NCBI GenBank assembly: GCA_018712265.1
Contig: DVHF01000050.1
Span: forward strand, 1 to 64,000
Direction of reading: 5' to 3'
DNA from: Candidatus Gallacutalibacter pullicola
GTDB lineage: Bacteria; Bacillota; Clostridia; Oscillospirales; Acutalibacteraceae
DNA: 64,000 bases
In this document: piece by piece, positions 33,820 through 41,630 of the stretch
How the letters are laid out: every line of letters starts with the position of its first letter
Position numbering within the stretch: the stretch's first letter is position 1
The notes under the pieces: model-generated
What the model saw: the letters and a program-made list of their open reading frames with translations, nothing else
Databases searched by the model: none
What the model was told of the DNA's origin: nothing
Made by a program: the position numbers and the translations under genes

Positions 33820-34323
33820 TTACTCCTCCTCAAACAGATAGCTGCTGGTGCTCGGGAAGCCCAGCTCCGTCATGATTTTTTCTTCCTTCTCAAACATGCG
33901 CACCCGCTCCAGGCCGCCGTTTTCGTGATCATAGCCGAGCAGATGGAGCATCGAATGGACCGTCAGATGGCAGACCTCATGCTCAAAGGTGCGGTTCGAG
34001 CGCTGCGCCTGCTCCACGGCCGTCTCCATGGAGATCACAATATCCCCCAGAATCTTCGCGCCGGTATCGTGGTTCTCGTCATACACGCCGTTCTCGCCCA
34101 TCGGGAAGCTGAGCACGTCCGTGGGGACGTCCTTGTTCCGGTACTGCTTGTTCAGCTCGTGGATCTGCTCGTCGTTGACAAAGGTTACGCTGATTTCCGC
34201 CGGATAGGGGAACTCCTCCGCGCGGAGCGTCGCCGTACAAGCACGGCGCACCAGCATCCTCATGCCGGTAGGGATTTTGACATTCTTCTGCTTATTTTCA
34301 ATGATAACTCTGATCTTTTCCAT
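33820..34323 (-). CDS. ybeY: Endoribonuclease YbeY
   Basis: 167-residue single-strand RNase/rRNA maturation factor involved in 16S 3'-end processing and 70S quality control. The metal motif H-x3-H-x5-H is intact in HLTVHSMLHLLGYDH near residue 125, and TDVLSFPM is conserved. It directly follows phoH (5 bases) and precedes dgkA (6 bases), so phoH-ybeY-dgkA-era form one tight operon. Confidence 0.96.
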   Translation of the reverse strand: MEKIRVIIENKQKNVKIPTGMRMLVRRACTATLRAEEFPYPAEISVTFVNDEQIHELNKQYRNKDVPTDVLSFPMGENGVYDENHDTGAKILGDIVISMETAVEQAQRSNRTFEHEVCHLTVHSMLHLLGYDHENGGLERVRMFEKEEKIMTELGFPSTSSYLFEEE

Positions 34324-34328
34324 AATTC

Positions 34329-35288
34329 CTATCGCCTGCCTTCTTCACTTTTCTCATATGCCTTGATGATTTCCTGCACCAGTCTGTGGCGGACAACATC
34401 CTTTTCGCTGAACCGTACCTGAGCGATATCCGGTACATTTTTCAGGATGCGCAGGGCATCCTTGAGCCCGGATTTCCGCCCGTCCGGCAGATCGATCTGC
34501 GTGATGTCGCCGGTAATGACCATTTTGGAATTGAAGCCCAGCCGTGTGAGGAACATTTTCATCTGTTCCGGGGAGGTGTTCTGCGCCTCGTCGAGGATGA
34601 TGAAGCTGTCGTCCAGCGTGCGGCCGCGCATATAAGCGAGCGGCGCAACCTCAATATTCCCGCGTTCGACATATTTCTGATACGTCTCCGCCCCGAGCAT
34701 ATCAAACAACGCGTCGTACAGCGGGCGCAGGTAGGGATCCACCTTCTGCTGGAGATCGCCTGGCAGGAAGCCGAGCTTTTCGCCCGCTTCCACGGCAGGG
34801 CGCGTCAGGATAATCCGGTTGACCTCCTGTGCGCGGAACGCTGTGACCGCCATCGCTACCGCAAGATACGTCTTTCCCGTACCGGCGGGGCCGACGCCGA
34901 TAGTGATAGTATTTTTCCGGATCAGGCTGCAGTAATTTTTCTGTCCCAATGTCTTGGGCTTGACCGGCTTCCCCTTCGATGTGATGCAGATGCAGTCGCC
35001 TGCCAGCGTTTCGATCTTCTGTTCCGTCCCCTCATTGACCAGAGAGATGCAATAACGCACATTCTGCTCGCTCAGCGCCTCGCCGCGGTTGATCAGCGAC
35101 AGCAGGCTTTCAATCGCCCGCGCCGCCTTTGCCACGTCTTCCGGCTCGCCCGAAACCTTAATCTCCGATCCGCGTCCCACAACTACGACGTGATACTCGT
35201 TTTCAATCAGCTTGATATTCTCGTCAAAACTTCCGAACAGGGCAACTGCCTGTTCCATGCGGTCAATATTGATTTTCTGCTCGAACAT
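34329..35288 (-). CDS. phoH: PhoH-family ATPase
   Basis: 319-residue PhoH-like P-loop ATPase, probably an RNA helicase or RNA-metabolism factor partnered with YbeY. Walker A is GVGPAGTGKTYLAVAMAV, Walker B is FIILDEAQNTSPEQMKMFLTRLG (cut to its core DEAQN), and an N-terminal KH-like region precedes them. ATG 35288 with GGTGGG upstream is preferred because the longer frame to 35381 spans the promoter. In Bacillus a pgpH (7TM-HD) gene lies between phoH and ybeY; it is missing here. Confidence 0.93.
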   Translation of the reverse strand: MFEQKINIDRMEQAVALFGSFDENIKLIENEYHVVVVGRGSEIKVSGEPEDVAKAARAIESLLSLINRGEALSEQNVRYCISLVNEGTEQKIETLAGDCICITSKGKPVKPKTLGQKNYCSLIRKNTITIGVGPAGTGKTYLAVAMAVTAFRAQEVNRIILTRPAVEAGEKLGFLPGDLQQKVDPYLRPLYDALFDMLGAETYQKYVERGNIEVAPLAYMRGRTLDDSFIILDEAQNTSPEQMKMFLTRLGFNSKMVITGDITQIDLPDGRKSGLKDALRILKNVPDIAQVRFSEKDVVRHRLVQEIIKAYEKSEEGRR

Positions 35289-35325
35289 CCCAACCCACCT
35301 ATCGCTGGCTTCAAAATTTAGTTCT

Positions 35326-35354
35326 ATTATAGCACATCTTACTTTTTTCGTCAT
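35326..35354 (-). promoter_or_regulatory. Promoter of phoH-ybeY-dgkA-era
   Basis: On the minus strand ATGACG (35349-35354), a 17-base spacer and an extended TGCTATAAT (-10 at 35326-35331). The predicted leader is ~31 nt, so this transcript is separate from yqfCD, which ends 36 bases upstream. Confidence 0.85.
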
Positions 35355-35389
35355 CACTTCTATATGGAAAATAGTGCACAAACTTTCGC

Positions 35390-36577
35390 CTAATTTAACA
35401 GTATTTCTGATTCAACGGCGATGTTTTCCTCACAAACGCACGTAATTTCCAGCTGATACACATCCCCGTTGAGCTTTCCCTCCCCCGTATGTGAAACCAC
35501 TTTTATATCCTTCCATTGCTCCTGACAGAACTTCTCAAATTCCTGCTCCGCCCTTTGCTGCGCCTGTTCCTCCGTCAGCGTAACTTCCTCCGTTTCTATT
35601 CCGACCCACCGCTCTGTAAACACTGTGACAGGAAGCTCGATCCCCTGCATCTGGATCGTGCGTGTCTCCGTCTCCCTCCGGAAATCCCCCTCCGGCTCCT
35701 CCGCAAAGCTTATCGGGATGCTCAGCCCCAGCAGCTGCACGCTTTCGCGTTCCACCACCTCGCCTGTCGGCGTGGAGACCGTCTGGCGCATGGGGATGCT
35801 GATCCGCACGGCGCGCCGCGTTCTTGCCAGTGCCATGCCGCGCGCATGATGCAGCGTGCTTCTGCCGAAACCATCCTCCACAACGCCGCTGATCAGCAGC
35901 TGTCCCGGTACGACGGCGGATCCGGCCTCCACCTGGGCCTCGCCCTCGTAGACGTCAAGCCGGATGATCTGCCCGCCCCGCGCCGCTGTGACGTTGGCGT
36001 ATTTTTCCTCGTCCACGATCTCAGGCTTGGCGATTTTCTCGTCGATCTCGATTGTCACCACGCATCCGCCCGTATTGAGCGAGATCCAGCCGATGTCCGG
36101 GAACCGCAGCATCAGCTTCTGCTCCAGATCAGACGTATCGAGCGATCGCCGGGGCAGTCCCGGGACAAGTCCGTATTCCGCCGCAGCCGCGCGGATCTCT
36201 CCTGCCGAAATTTTGTCGTTGCCCCGCACGTCGATTTTCCACACGAACAGCGGCATCACCAGCAGGATCGCAAGGAACAGGGCGCCTCCCACAAACAGCC
36301 CCTTTCTTCCGCCGCACCGTTTGAGGAAGAACGGGAAGCCCGATCGTTTTCCCGCCCGGAGCCGCACAGACGCTTTCCTGGCGGGCGCGCACAGATCGCG
36401 GTATCTGCGCACCCCCACGCGCGCGGAAAAGCGGTCGCCGTCCCTGCGGATATCCCAAAGCCCGATGCCCTGCCGTGCCGCGAGGTTCAGGAACCGTTCC
36501 GCGCTGCGGGGAGTCCCGGCGGTAATGGAAAATTCCGTCCAGCCCATCAGCCACCGGACCGCCTTTACTGAAAGCAT
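35390..36577 (-). CDS. yqfD: Sporulation membrane protein YqfD
   Basis: 395-residue mother-cell sporulation protein (SpoIV/YqfD family). One transmembrane helix lies near residues 90-115 (LFVGGALFLAILLVMPLFVW), preceded by a basic cytoplasmic part and followed by a large extracytoplasmic domain that begins KIDVRGNDKISAGEIRAAAA, a POTRA-like start. ATG 36577 lies 8 bases after AGGAGG; the much longer open frame to 36937 is a shadow of yqfC. Located immediately downstream of yqfC as in Bacillus; role in forespore engulfment-stage development is known for the family but not mechanistically defined. Confidence 0.9.
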   Translation of the reverse strand: MLSVKAVRWLMGWTEFSITAGTPRSAERFLNLAARQGIGLWDIRRDGDRFSARVGVRRYRDLCAPARKASVRLRAGKRSGFPFFLKRCGGRKGLFVGGALFLAILLVMPLFVWKIDVRGNDKISAGEIRAAAAEYGLVPGLPRRSLDTSDLEQKLMLRFPDIGWISLNTGGCVVTIEIDEKIAKPEIVDEEKYANVTAARGGQIIRLDVYEGEAQVEAGSAVVPGQLLISGVVEDGFGRSTLHHARGMALARTRRAVRISIPMRQTVSTPTGEVVERESVQLLGLSIPISFAEEPEGDFRRETETRTIQMQGIELPVTVFTERWVGIETEEVTLTEEQAQQRAEQEFEKFCQEQWKDIKVVSHTGEGKLNGDVYQLEITCVCEENIAVESEILLN

Positions 36578-36627
36578 ATTCCCGCCTCCTGTTCCAATGA
36601 TTCCCAAAAATCCGCAAACCATGCGGT

Positions 36628-36876
36628 TTACTGCAAAAATTCGATTCCTGTCAAAAATCCCTCCACCACTAGCGCGTCCGCTGTCAGGCTCCTGATTTTC
36701 AGATTCCTGCCCGTAAATCGGACTGCCGTTTTCCCGGTCTTGACCCGGACGGCCTCGTCGCTGTATTCCAGCACGCCGCCGCAGTTTTCCACCACAGCCT
36801 CGCGGTTGCTTTTCAGTTCGATCCTTGAAAAGCCCGGCGTCATCTCCGGCGGGATCTCGAACATCCTCATCCCCAC
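36628..36876 (-). CDS. yqfC: Sporulation protein YqfC
   Basis: 82-residue YqfC-family protein of the sigma-E mother-cell regulon in related organisms. The compact beta-rich pattern RIELKSNREAVVENCGGVLE ... RFTGRNLKIRSLTADALVVE matches the family. The start is uncertain: GTG 36876 has GGAGG 8 bases upstream, with ATG 36870 and GTG 36885 also in frame. It precedes yqfD by 50 bases and is preceded by family G repeats that separate it from the plus-strand ylbJ-like gene. Confidence 0.85.
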   Translation of the reverse strand: MGMRMFEIPPEMTPGFSRIELKSNREAVVENCGGVLEYSDEAVRVKTGKTAVRFTGRNLKIRSLTADALVVEGFLTGIEFLQ

Positions 36877-36899
36877 ACCTGTCACCTCCCTCCTGCCCC

Positions 36900-37660
36900 C
36901 TCCTGAGGGGGAGTTTTTGCCCTGCGCGGGCGCACATAGCTTGAAGCTTTCGGCTTCACCGAGTTAAAAGCTTTTGCCCAGCCCGGGCGGAGCGGGAATA
37001 TTTGAAGCTTTCAGCTTCGCAGAATTAAAACCCGCCGTTTTGGGCTTTTGATCTATCGGACCTTGCAGGTCCCGGCGAAAGGGGCCGCTCAAGCCGCGCC
37101 CCTAACACCTCACGGCTCTTCCTTTTCTTGTTGGAAGAAAAGGAAGCAAAAGACCATTCAAGGGGACTACTGTCCCCTTGAAAATCCCCTGCTGGGGAGC
37201 GCTCTGGCCGCGTCCCCAGACCCCACGGCCGGGATCCTTAGTGGTAACAACAGGCATATCGAGAGCCAAAGGGTGCGCTTTCTACACCGAAAAACTCTGC
37301 TCTTTGTAAAACTTCCTCAATTATCGTACAACTGCCCGGCAAACTGGTTCGCCTGTTTCGGGCGTGGGATGTACGGGTTCCTCGGAGTGTAACCTCTCCC
37401 CATTTCGCGCTGACTGGGCAGAGCGATAACCACGCTATAGCCTTACGGCCACGCTTACCACGGTGGAGCCTTGGGAGGGCCGCGCTCTGCGCGCCCCTTT
37501 GTGCGCCACACCTAAGCTAGACAAAAAACCAACCTACGGTGCGCCTGCCGCCGCGACAGAGTATTTGAGGTTACTGGAAATTCAGCGACCGGAGGGAGCG
37601 ATCCGCGTTCTACGTCAAGGCTTAGCCTTGCTTAGCCTGCCTTAGCCTTGTTCAGAAAAG
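36900..37660 (+). repeat. Composite repeat G-D-C, copy 2, between yqfC and ylbJ-like gene
   Basis: Fills most of the 36886-37699 gap; no gene is supported. Family G modules (36900-37025) are followed by a B unit (37050-37077) and the CTTCCTTTTCTT/AAGAAAAGGAAG stem. Next come CGCTCTGGCCGCGTCCCC, ACTGCCCGGCAAACTGG, CATTTCGCGCTGACTGGGCA, GATAACCACGCTATAGCCTT and a family C tail with repeated AAGGCTTAGCCTT (37617-37650). The order and words match 12350-13190, so this is a second copy of a ~550-bp unit plus flanks. Confidence 0.8.
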
Positions 37661-37699
37661 GGGGATCAGAACATATATATACCGTGAGGTGAATCACTT

Positions 37700-38818
37700 A
37701 TGAAACATTTATCGGGAAATTCTGTCCGCTTCCTGCTGATCTCCGTATGCACACTGCTGGCCGCAGCCGCACTGCTGCTGTTCCCCATGTCCGCCGCCGA
37801 CGGCGCGCGCCGTGGCATCGGCTACTGCCTGAACCTGCTGATTCCGTCCCTGTTCCCGTTTATGGTGTTCTCTGCTTTCCTGATAAAATCCGGGATTTCC
37901 AGCCGCCTCGGCCGCTTTCTCTCCCCGGTTACCCGGTTCCTGTTCCGGCTCCCCGGCTGTTCCGCCGCCGCGATTTTCATGTCCCTGATCGGCGGATATC
38001 CCGTCGGGGCACGCGCGATCGCCGCCCTGTACGCGCAGAACGACATCAGCGAAAAAGAAGCCCAGCGGATGCTCTGCTTCTGCGTCAATTCCGGACCCGC
38101 TTTCGTGATCAGCACCGTGGGCGGCATGATGCTGGGCGATCTGCGCGCCGGGCTGATCCTGTTTGCATCCCAAATTCTGGCGTCCCTCCTGCTGGGGATC
38201 GCCTGCCGCTTTACGCTTTGGGAACCTCCCTCTGACCGCCGGGAATCTGCGAAAGCGGAGCCGTCCTCCGCGCTGATCGCCTCCGCCGCGGACGCCTCCC
38301 GCGGGATGGCCTCCATGTGCGCTTTCGTGATCCTGTTTGCCGTGCTTGTATCCGTCCTGATCCAGAGCGGGCTTTCCGACGCCTTTTCCCGCCTCTTGCT
38401 GAAAGCCGGGTTCCCGTATGCCGCCGCGTCCTCCCTGCTGTCTGTCCTGCTGGAAGTCACGGGCGGCTGTATGGATGCCGTTGTGGCCGGCGCGCCGCTC
38501 CTGTTCCTCTCCTTCGCCATCGGCTGGGGCGGCCTGTGCGTCCATTTCCAGGTGCTTTCCGCTGCCGCCAACGTCCGCATCTCGCGTCTGCGCTTCACCC
38601 TGTTCCGCCTCCTGCACGGCCTCTGCGCCGCTTTCCTCACAAATCTTTTCCTGCGTATGTTCCCCGTCACGGTATCCGTCTTTTCCTCCACCGACCAGAC
38701 GCTTTCCGGACGTCTCTCCGGATCCGCCCCGGCCGCCTGCGCGCTGTTCCTGCTCTGCATGGCGTTCCTGCTGACTCTCCAGAAATTCCCGGTACTGCGA
38801 AAAAGAAATTCCAAATAG
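37700..38818 (+). CDS. YlbJ-like sporulation integral membrane protein
   Basis: 372-residue polytopic protein with about eight to nine transmembrane helices, resembling the YlbJ/SpoVM-like nucleoside-recognition (Gate domain) family required for sporulation in Bacillus. Family features are LIPSLFPFMVFSAFLIKSGI, MSLIGGYPVGARAIAALY and a second half-repeat including LEVTGGCMDAV. Substrate unknown. ATG at 37700 has GAGGTGAAT upstream. It is on the plus strand, unlike most neighbours, and is followed 91 bases later by the small Cys protein. Assignment to YlbJ itself rather than a paralogue is uncertain. Confidence 0.75.
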   Translation: MKHLSGNSVRFLLISVCTLLAAAALLLFPMSAADGARRGIGYCLNLLIPSLFPFMVFSAFLIKSGISSRLGRFLSPVTRFLFRLPGCSAAAIFMSLIGGYPVGARAIAALYAQNDISEKEAQRMLCFCVNSGPAFVISTVGGMMLGDLRAGLILFASQILASLLLGIACRFTLWEPPSDRRESAKAEPSSALIASAADASRGMASMCAFVILFAVLVSVLIQSGLSDAFSRLLLKAGFPYAAASSLLSVLLEVTGGCMDAVVAGAPLLFLSFAIGWGGLCVHFQVLSAAANVRISRLRFTLFRLLHGLCAAFLTNLFLRMFPVTVSVFSSTDQTLSGRLSGSAPAACALFLLCMAFLLTLQKFPVLRKRNSK

Positions 38819-38909
38819 GGCCTTTTCACCCCGGACGGAATATGCTAAAATAACAGTATTCCGGTGGCGGCGATCCCGTTCATCCGGAAAGCTTCCGGGA
38901 GGTTACACC

Positions 38910-39119
38910 ATGAGAAAAAAGATGTTTGGAAATCATATCGAACCAAACTGCGAATATTGCAGCCACTGTATTGTCTCCGGCGAGGACACCGCCTGCCGGC
39001 TGGGCCGCCAGCCCAAGCCCGACGGCTCCTGCCGCAAATTTTCCTACGATCCGCTGATGCGCACGCCCAAAAGCCTGCCGCCCCTGCGCGAGTACAGTCT
39101 GGACGATTTTAAGCTGTGA
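38910..39119 (+). CDS. Small Cys-rich protein, putative zinc-binding
   Basis: 69-residue hypothetical protein with six Cys, four of them in CEYCSHCIVSGEDTACRLGR and one in SCRKF, which could form a zinc or iron-sulfur site. The C-terminus is Pro/Leu-rich and ends SLDDFKL. I do not recognise a function. ATG with GGGAGG 7 bases upstream. It follows the ylbJ-like gene on the same strand, may be co-transcribed with it, and is followed by a strong terminator. Confidence 0.75.
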   Translation: MRKKMFGNHIEPNCEYCSHCIVSGEDTACRLGRQPKPDGSCRKFSYDPLMRTPKSLPPLREYSLDDFKL

Positions 39120-39137
39120 TCATCCGCTTCAGAGAGC

Positions 39138-39176
39138 AAAATGGATCTTCCCCATTTCGGGAAAGATCCATTTTTT
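39138..39176 (+). terminator. Terminator after the small Cys protein
   Basis: AAAATGGATCTT-CCC pairs with GGG-A-AAGATCCATTTT (one bulged A) around loop catttc, followed by TTTTTT on the plus strand. The AAAA on the other side suggests it may also stop minus-strand transcripts of the ferritin-like gene, whose stop is at 39181. Confidence 0.85.
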
Positions 39177-39180
39177 ACTG

Positions 39181-40038
39181 CTATGATTTTTTACCGTACT
39201 GCTGGAGGGCATCCTCCAGAATTTGAATATGTACCTTTTCATCCAGAATAATCCGCTGGAGCAGATCCGTCACGGCGGGATCCCCAATGGCAGCAATACG
39301 GCGCTCATATCCCGCAATGGCGTTCCGTTCTGCGGCAATATCCGCTCGCAGCATCTCCACAGGATCGTTCTGATACCGCACCGCCGCGCCCGTCCAGACA
39401 AAATTTCTCCCTCCGTTCCAATATGTATACGACGGCGTACCGCCAAGCGACAGGATCATCTTTCCCAGCAGATGGAGATGGTGCATCTCCGTTTTTCCAA
39501 TCCCCGAGAATATTTGGGAAAGCTCCGCAGAATGCGGTTCCGCCGCCCATGTCTGGTACACATACTGCATGGTGGCTGTCAGTTCGCTCTGCGGCGAGGC
39601 AAAATCCATCCGCAGAAGCTGTGCATAGCGGATATTTTTCTGCGTACACGCCGCTGGCGGATACGCTCCCTCCGCCGCGTACCTCCTGCGCGGCTCCTCT
39701 TTTGTACACGCGGCGCATCCCTCCGCGCTTTCCTGCCTGCCCTGCCCGGACGGCTGGTTCCTTTCCTGATGGACTGCTGCGGCGGCGGCCGTTCCTTTCG
39801 CACAGCCGGACGGATCCGCATTTCCCGATGATCCCGGATTTTGATCCGCACATCCGGGACCCGTTCCCTGTGCGGCGGCCTGCGGCGCGCCTCCTCCCGG
39901 AGCCCTCGCGCCCGCCGCTCCGCAGTACCCGGGCGGGACCTGCGCCATCCCCGGAATCGGCCTCCCCGGGAAAAACACCGGCGGAACCTGCTGTCTCTCC
40001 GGCGGGACGGGATGGAACGGGAACTTGCTTTTCTCCAT
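39181..40038 (-). CDS. Ferritin-like di-metal protein with long Pro/Gly/Ala/Cys-rich N-terminus
   Basis: 285-residue two-part protein. Residues 1-~130 are low complexity (Pro, Gly, Ala, Gln) with scattered Cys and look disordered. Residues ~140-285 form a four-helix ferritin-like domain with ELTATMQYVYQTW, the Glu-x2-His EMHHLHLLGKMI, DIAAERNAIAGYER, and DEKVHIQILEDAL: the four Glu and two His of a rubrerythrin/bacterioferritin-type di-iron or di-manganese centre. Similar domains occur in spore-coat (CotJC/Mn-catalase-like) proteins, so a coat or oxidative-stress role is plausible but inferred. ATG 40038 has GGAGGTAA upstream. Other frames across the N-terminus are also open because of GC bias. 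Confidence 0.75.
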   Translation of the reverse strand: MEKSKFPFHPVPPERQQVPPVFFPGRPIPGMAQVPPGYCGAAGARAPGGGAPQAAAQGTGPGCADQNPGSSGNADPSGCAKGTAAAAAVHQERNQPSGQGRQESAEGCAACTKEEPRRRYAAEGAYPPAACTQKNIRYAQLLRMDFASPQSELTATMQYVYQTWAAEPHSAELSQIFSGIGKTEMHHLHLLGKMILSLGGTPSYTYWNGGRNFVWTGAAVRYQNDPVEMLRADIAAERNAIAGYERRIAAIGDPAVTDLLQRIILDEKVHIQILEDALQQYGKKS

Positions 40039-40202
40039 GCAATTACCTCCCCCGAAAATTTTCCCATCCCATGAATATGCGGCGCTACGCGGAAAAATAC
40101 GAATTTATTATGATTTCATTTCCTGATTTTTCAATATTTTCCAGATACAAGGATATGAAAAACTACAATTTTGTAACTATTATTTCCTTTCTGCGCAGAT
40201 GA

Positions 40203-40500
40203 TGGTATAATACTGATGGAAAGCTGTAAACGCGGGCATCCCAGCCCAATGAAGCACTAAACCAAGCGGAGGTACGACGCTTTCGCGTTCTGCCCACCGC
40301 AGGTGTGGTATATACCAGCAGAAGGGCTGCAACGCGGGCATTTTAGCCCAATCATACCACCTTGGCTGGCAAAACCAAACTATTCACTATTCACTTTTCA
40401 TTTTTCACTTACCCATCCGGGCGACCGGAGGGAGCAGGCGCGATCTACGTGCAGGCTTAGCCTGCTGCCCACCGCAGGTGCAGGTGTTGAGTACAACAGC
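40203..40500 (+). repeat. Family C repeats, copies near 40.3 kb
   Basis: Plus-strand orientation copies with TGGTATAAT (40202-40210) and then AACGCGGGCATCCCAGCCCAAT. A second start follows at ~40313 (GTGGTATATACCAGCAG, GCGGGCATTTTAGCCCAAT), then CCGGGCGACCGGAGGGAGC and GCAGGCTTAGCCTGC. The remainder of 40039-40738 contains two hairpins listed separately and no supported gene. Confidence 0.7.
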
Positions 40501-40539
40501 CGAAAGGCATTTTTGTTTTTTTCCTTTTTTCTTCCAAAC

Positions 40540-40577
40540 AGAAAGGTTCGGATTATCCGAACCTTTCTGTTTTTCTA
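40540..40577 (+). terminator. Strong hairpin terminator downstream of family C copies
   Basis: A 14-bp perfect stem, CAGAAAGGTTCGGA with TCCGAACCTTTCTG around TTA, is followed by TTTTTCT on the plus strand. No plus-strand gene precedes it; with the upstream TGGTATAAT it could bound a ~365-nt non-coding transcript. Confidence 0.75.
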
Positions 40578-40669
40578 TGCAGTTTTCTGAACGATATCCG
40601 AAAAATCAAAGCGTCGCCCCCGCTGAATCCAACTGGCCGCGGGATACCGCTCCATAAAACGACTTCTAA

Positions 40670-40712
40670 ATATGCCCGGACGGCTGAACATCACCGCCCG
40701 GGCATATCTGCA
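40670..40712 (-). terminator. Hairpin after the polysaccharide deacetylase gene
   Basis: On the minus strand ATATGCCCGG and CCGGGCATAT form a 10-bp stem, extended by CGG/CCG after a mismatch, ~30 bases after the deacetylase stop. Only TTTAG follows, so termination may be weak. Confidence 0.5.
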
Positions 40713-40738
40713 TATTCAAGAATATTCTAAAATCAAGC

Positions 40739-41584
40739 TTACAGGTTCACCGTTTCGCCGGGACGGATCACATAATCCTGATCGAGAATCCGGAGCCAGA
40801 CCGCCGTCGCAGTGGGATTGTAGATCACCGAGCCGTCGGACGAATAACGCAGGGACTTCACCGCCGCCGCGTACTCCTCGATCTCGCCGTTGGTGGCGTA
40901 CCAGACGGTATCGTGGCCCGAAATCTTCTGGAACAGCGCCTCAATGCGGTCCCAGTTTTCGTGATCGTCAAATTCATAGGTGTGGCCCCACACATAGAAC
41001 ACAGACAGCGAATTTTTCAGATTTGTACCGTCAAGTGCCAGGAATTTTTCCGCCAGATTCATCAGCTCCGGATCATCGTGGTGACAGCACGGATCCCACA
41101 GCAGGAAATTTTCCGGCAGGCGGAAATTATGCGTGCTCTTTACCGTGCGGGCGTACCGGATCCCGGCCGCCTTGAGTACGTCGAGCGTCTCGTGGTTCCA
41201 TGTGCCGAACGGATACGCGAACCCGGTGACGATCTTCCCGGTGATCTGCTCCAGATTATTCTTGTCGAGGCAGACCTCCCACGACGCTGTGGACATCGGG
41301 AGCTGCGCCAGATCCGGATGCGTTGCCGTATGTCCTGCGACCTCAAAGCCCGCGTAGAGATCCCTGACCTCTTTCTTCATCACGCGGCAATGGCCCACCC
41401 TGATGTGGCTGTACTGCTCCTCAGAATCGAACCGCTCCGAGTTCAGGTTGAAAGTCGCCTGAAGCTTGTACTTTTTCAGCAGCTCGATGAACCGCCTGTC
41501 CTGGATCACGCCGTCGTCATAGCTGAGCGTGAATGCTTTCGTCTTTCCCTGCGGAAACAGGGCAACATCTCTTCTCAATGGCAT
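40739..41584 (-). CDS. Polysaccharide deacetylase (NodB-like) family protein
   Basis: 281-residue carbohydrate esterase family 4 domain protein, predicted to remove N- or O-acetyl groups from a polysaccharide, or a related polar deacylation. Motif 1 is FTLSYDDGVIQD (catalytic Asp pair), motif 2 is AGHTATHPDL (H-x3-H metal site), and FAYPFGTWN matches motif 3. A C-terminal ~40-residue beta extension follows. There is no signal peptide, so it probably acts in the cytoplasm. ATG 41584 has AAGGAGG 9 bases upstream; an earlier ATG abuts that site. It follows the SUFU fusion gene by 46 bases, likely one operon. Confidence 0.88.
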   Translation of the reverse strand: MPLRRDVALFPQGKTKAFTLSYDDGVIQDRRFIELLKKYKLQATFNLNSERFDSEEQYSHIRVGHCRVMKKEVRDLYAGFEVAGHTATHPDLAQLPMSTASWEVCLDKNNLEQITGKIVTGFAYPFGTWNHETLDVLKAAGIRYARTVKSTHNFRLPENFLLWDPCCHHDDPELMNLAEKFLALDGTNLKNSLSVFYVWGHTYEFDDHENWDRIEALFQKISGHDTVWYATNGEIEEYAAAVKSLRYSSDGSVIYNPTATAVWLRILDQDYVIRPGETVNL

Positions 41585-41630
41585 ACAAAACATCCTCCTT
41601 ATTTTTGGCCTGCGGCCAGGCTTAGCCTTG

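Noticed and set aside
39305-40042. Alternative reading frame of 245 codons over the ferritin-like gene
   Set aside because: The frame 39181-40038 contains the complete ferritin ligand set and ends normally; the alternative is Gly/Arg/Ser-rich shadow sequence.
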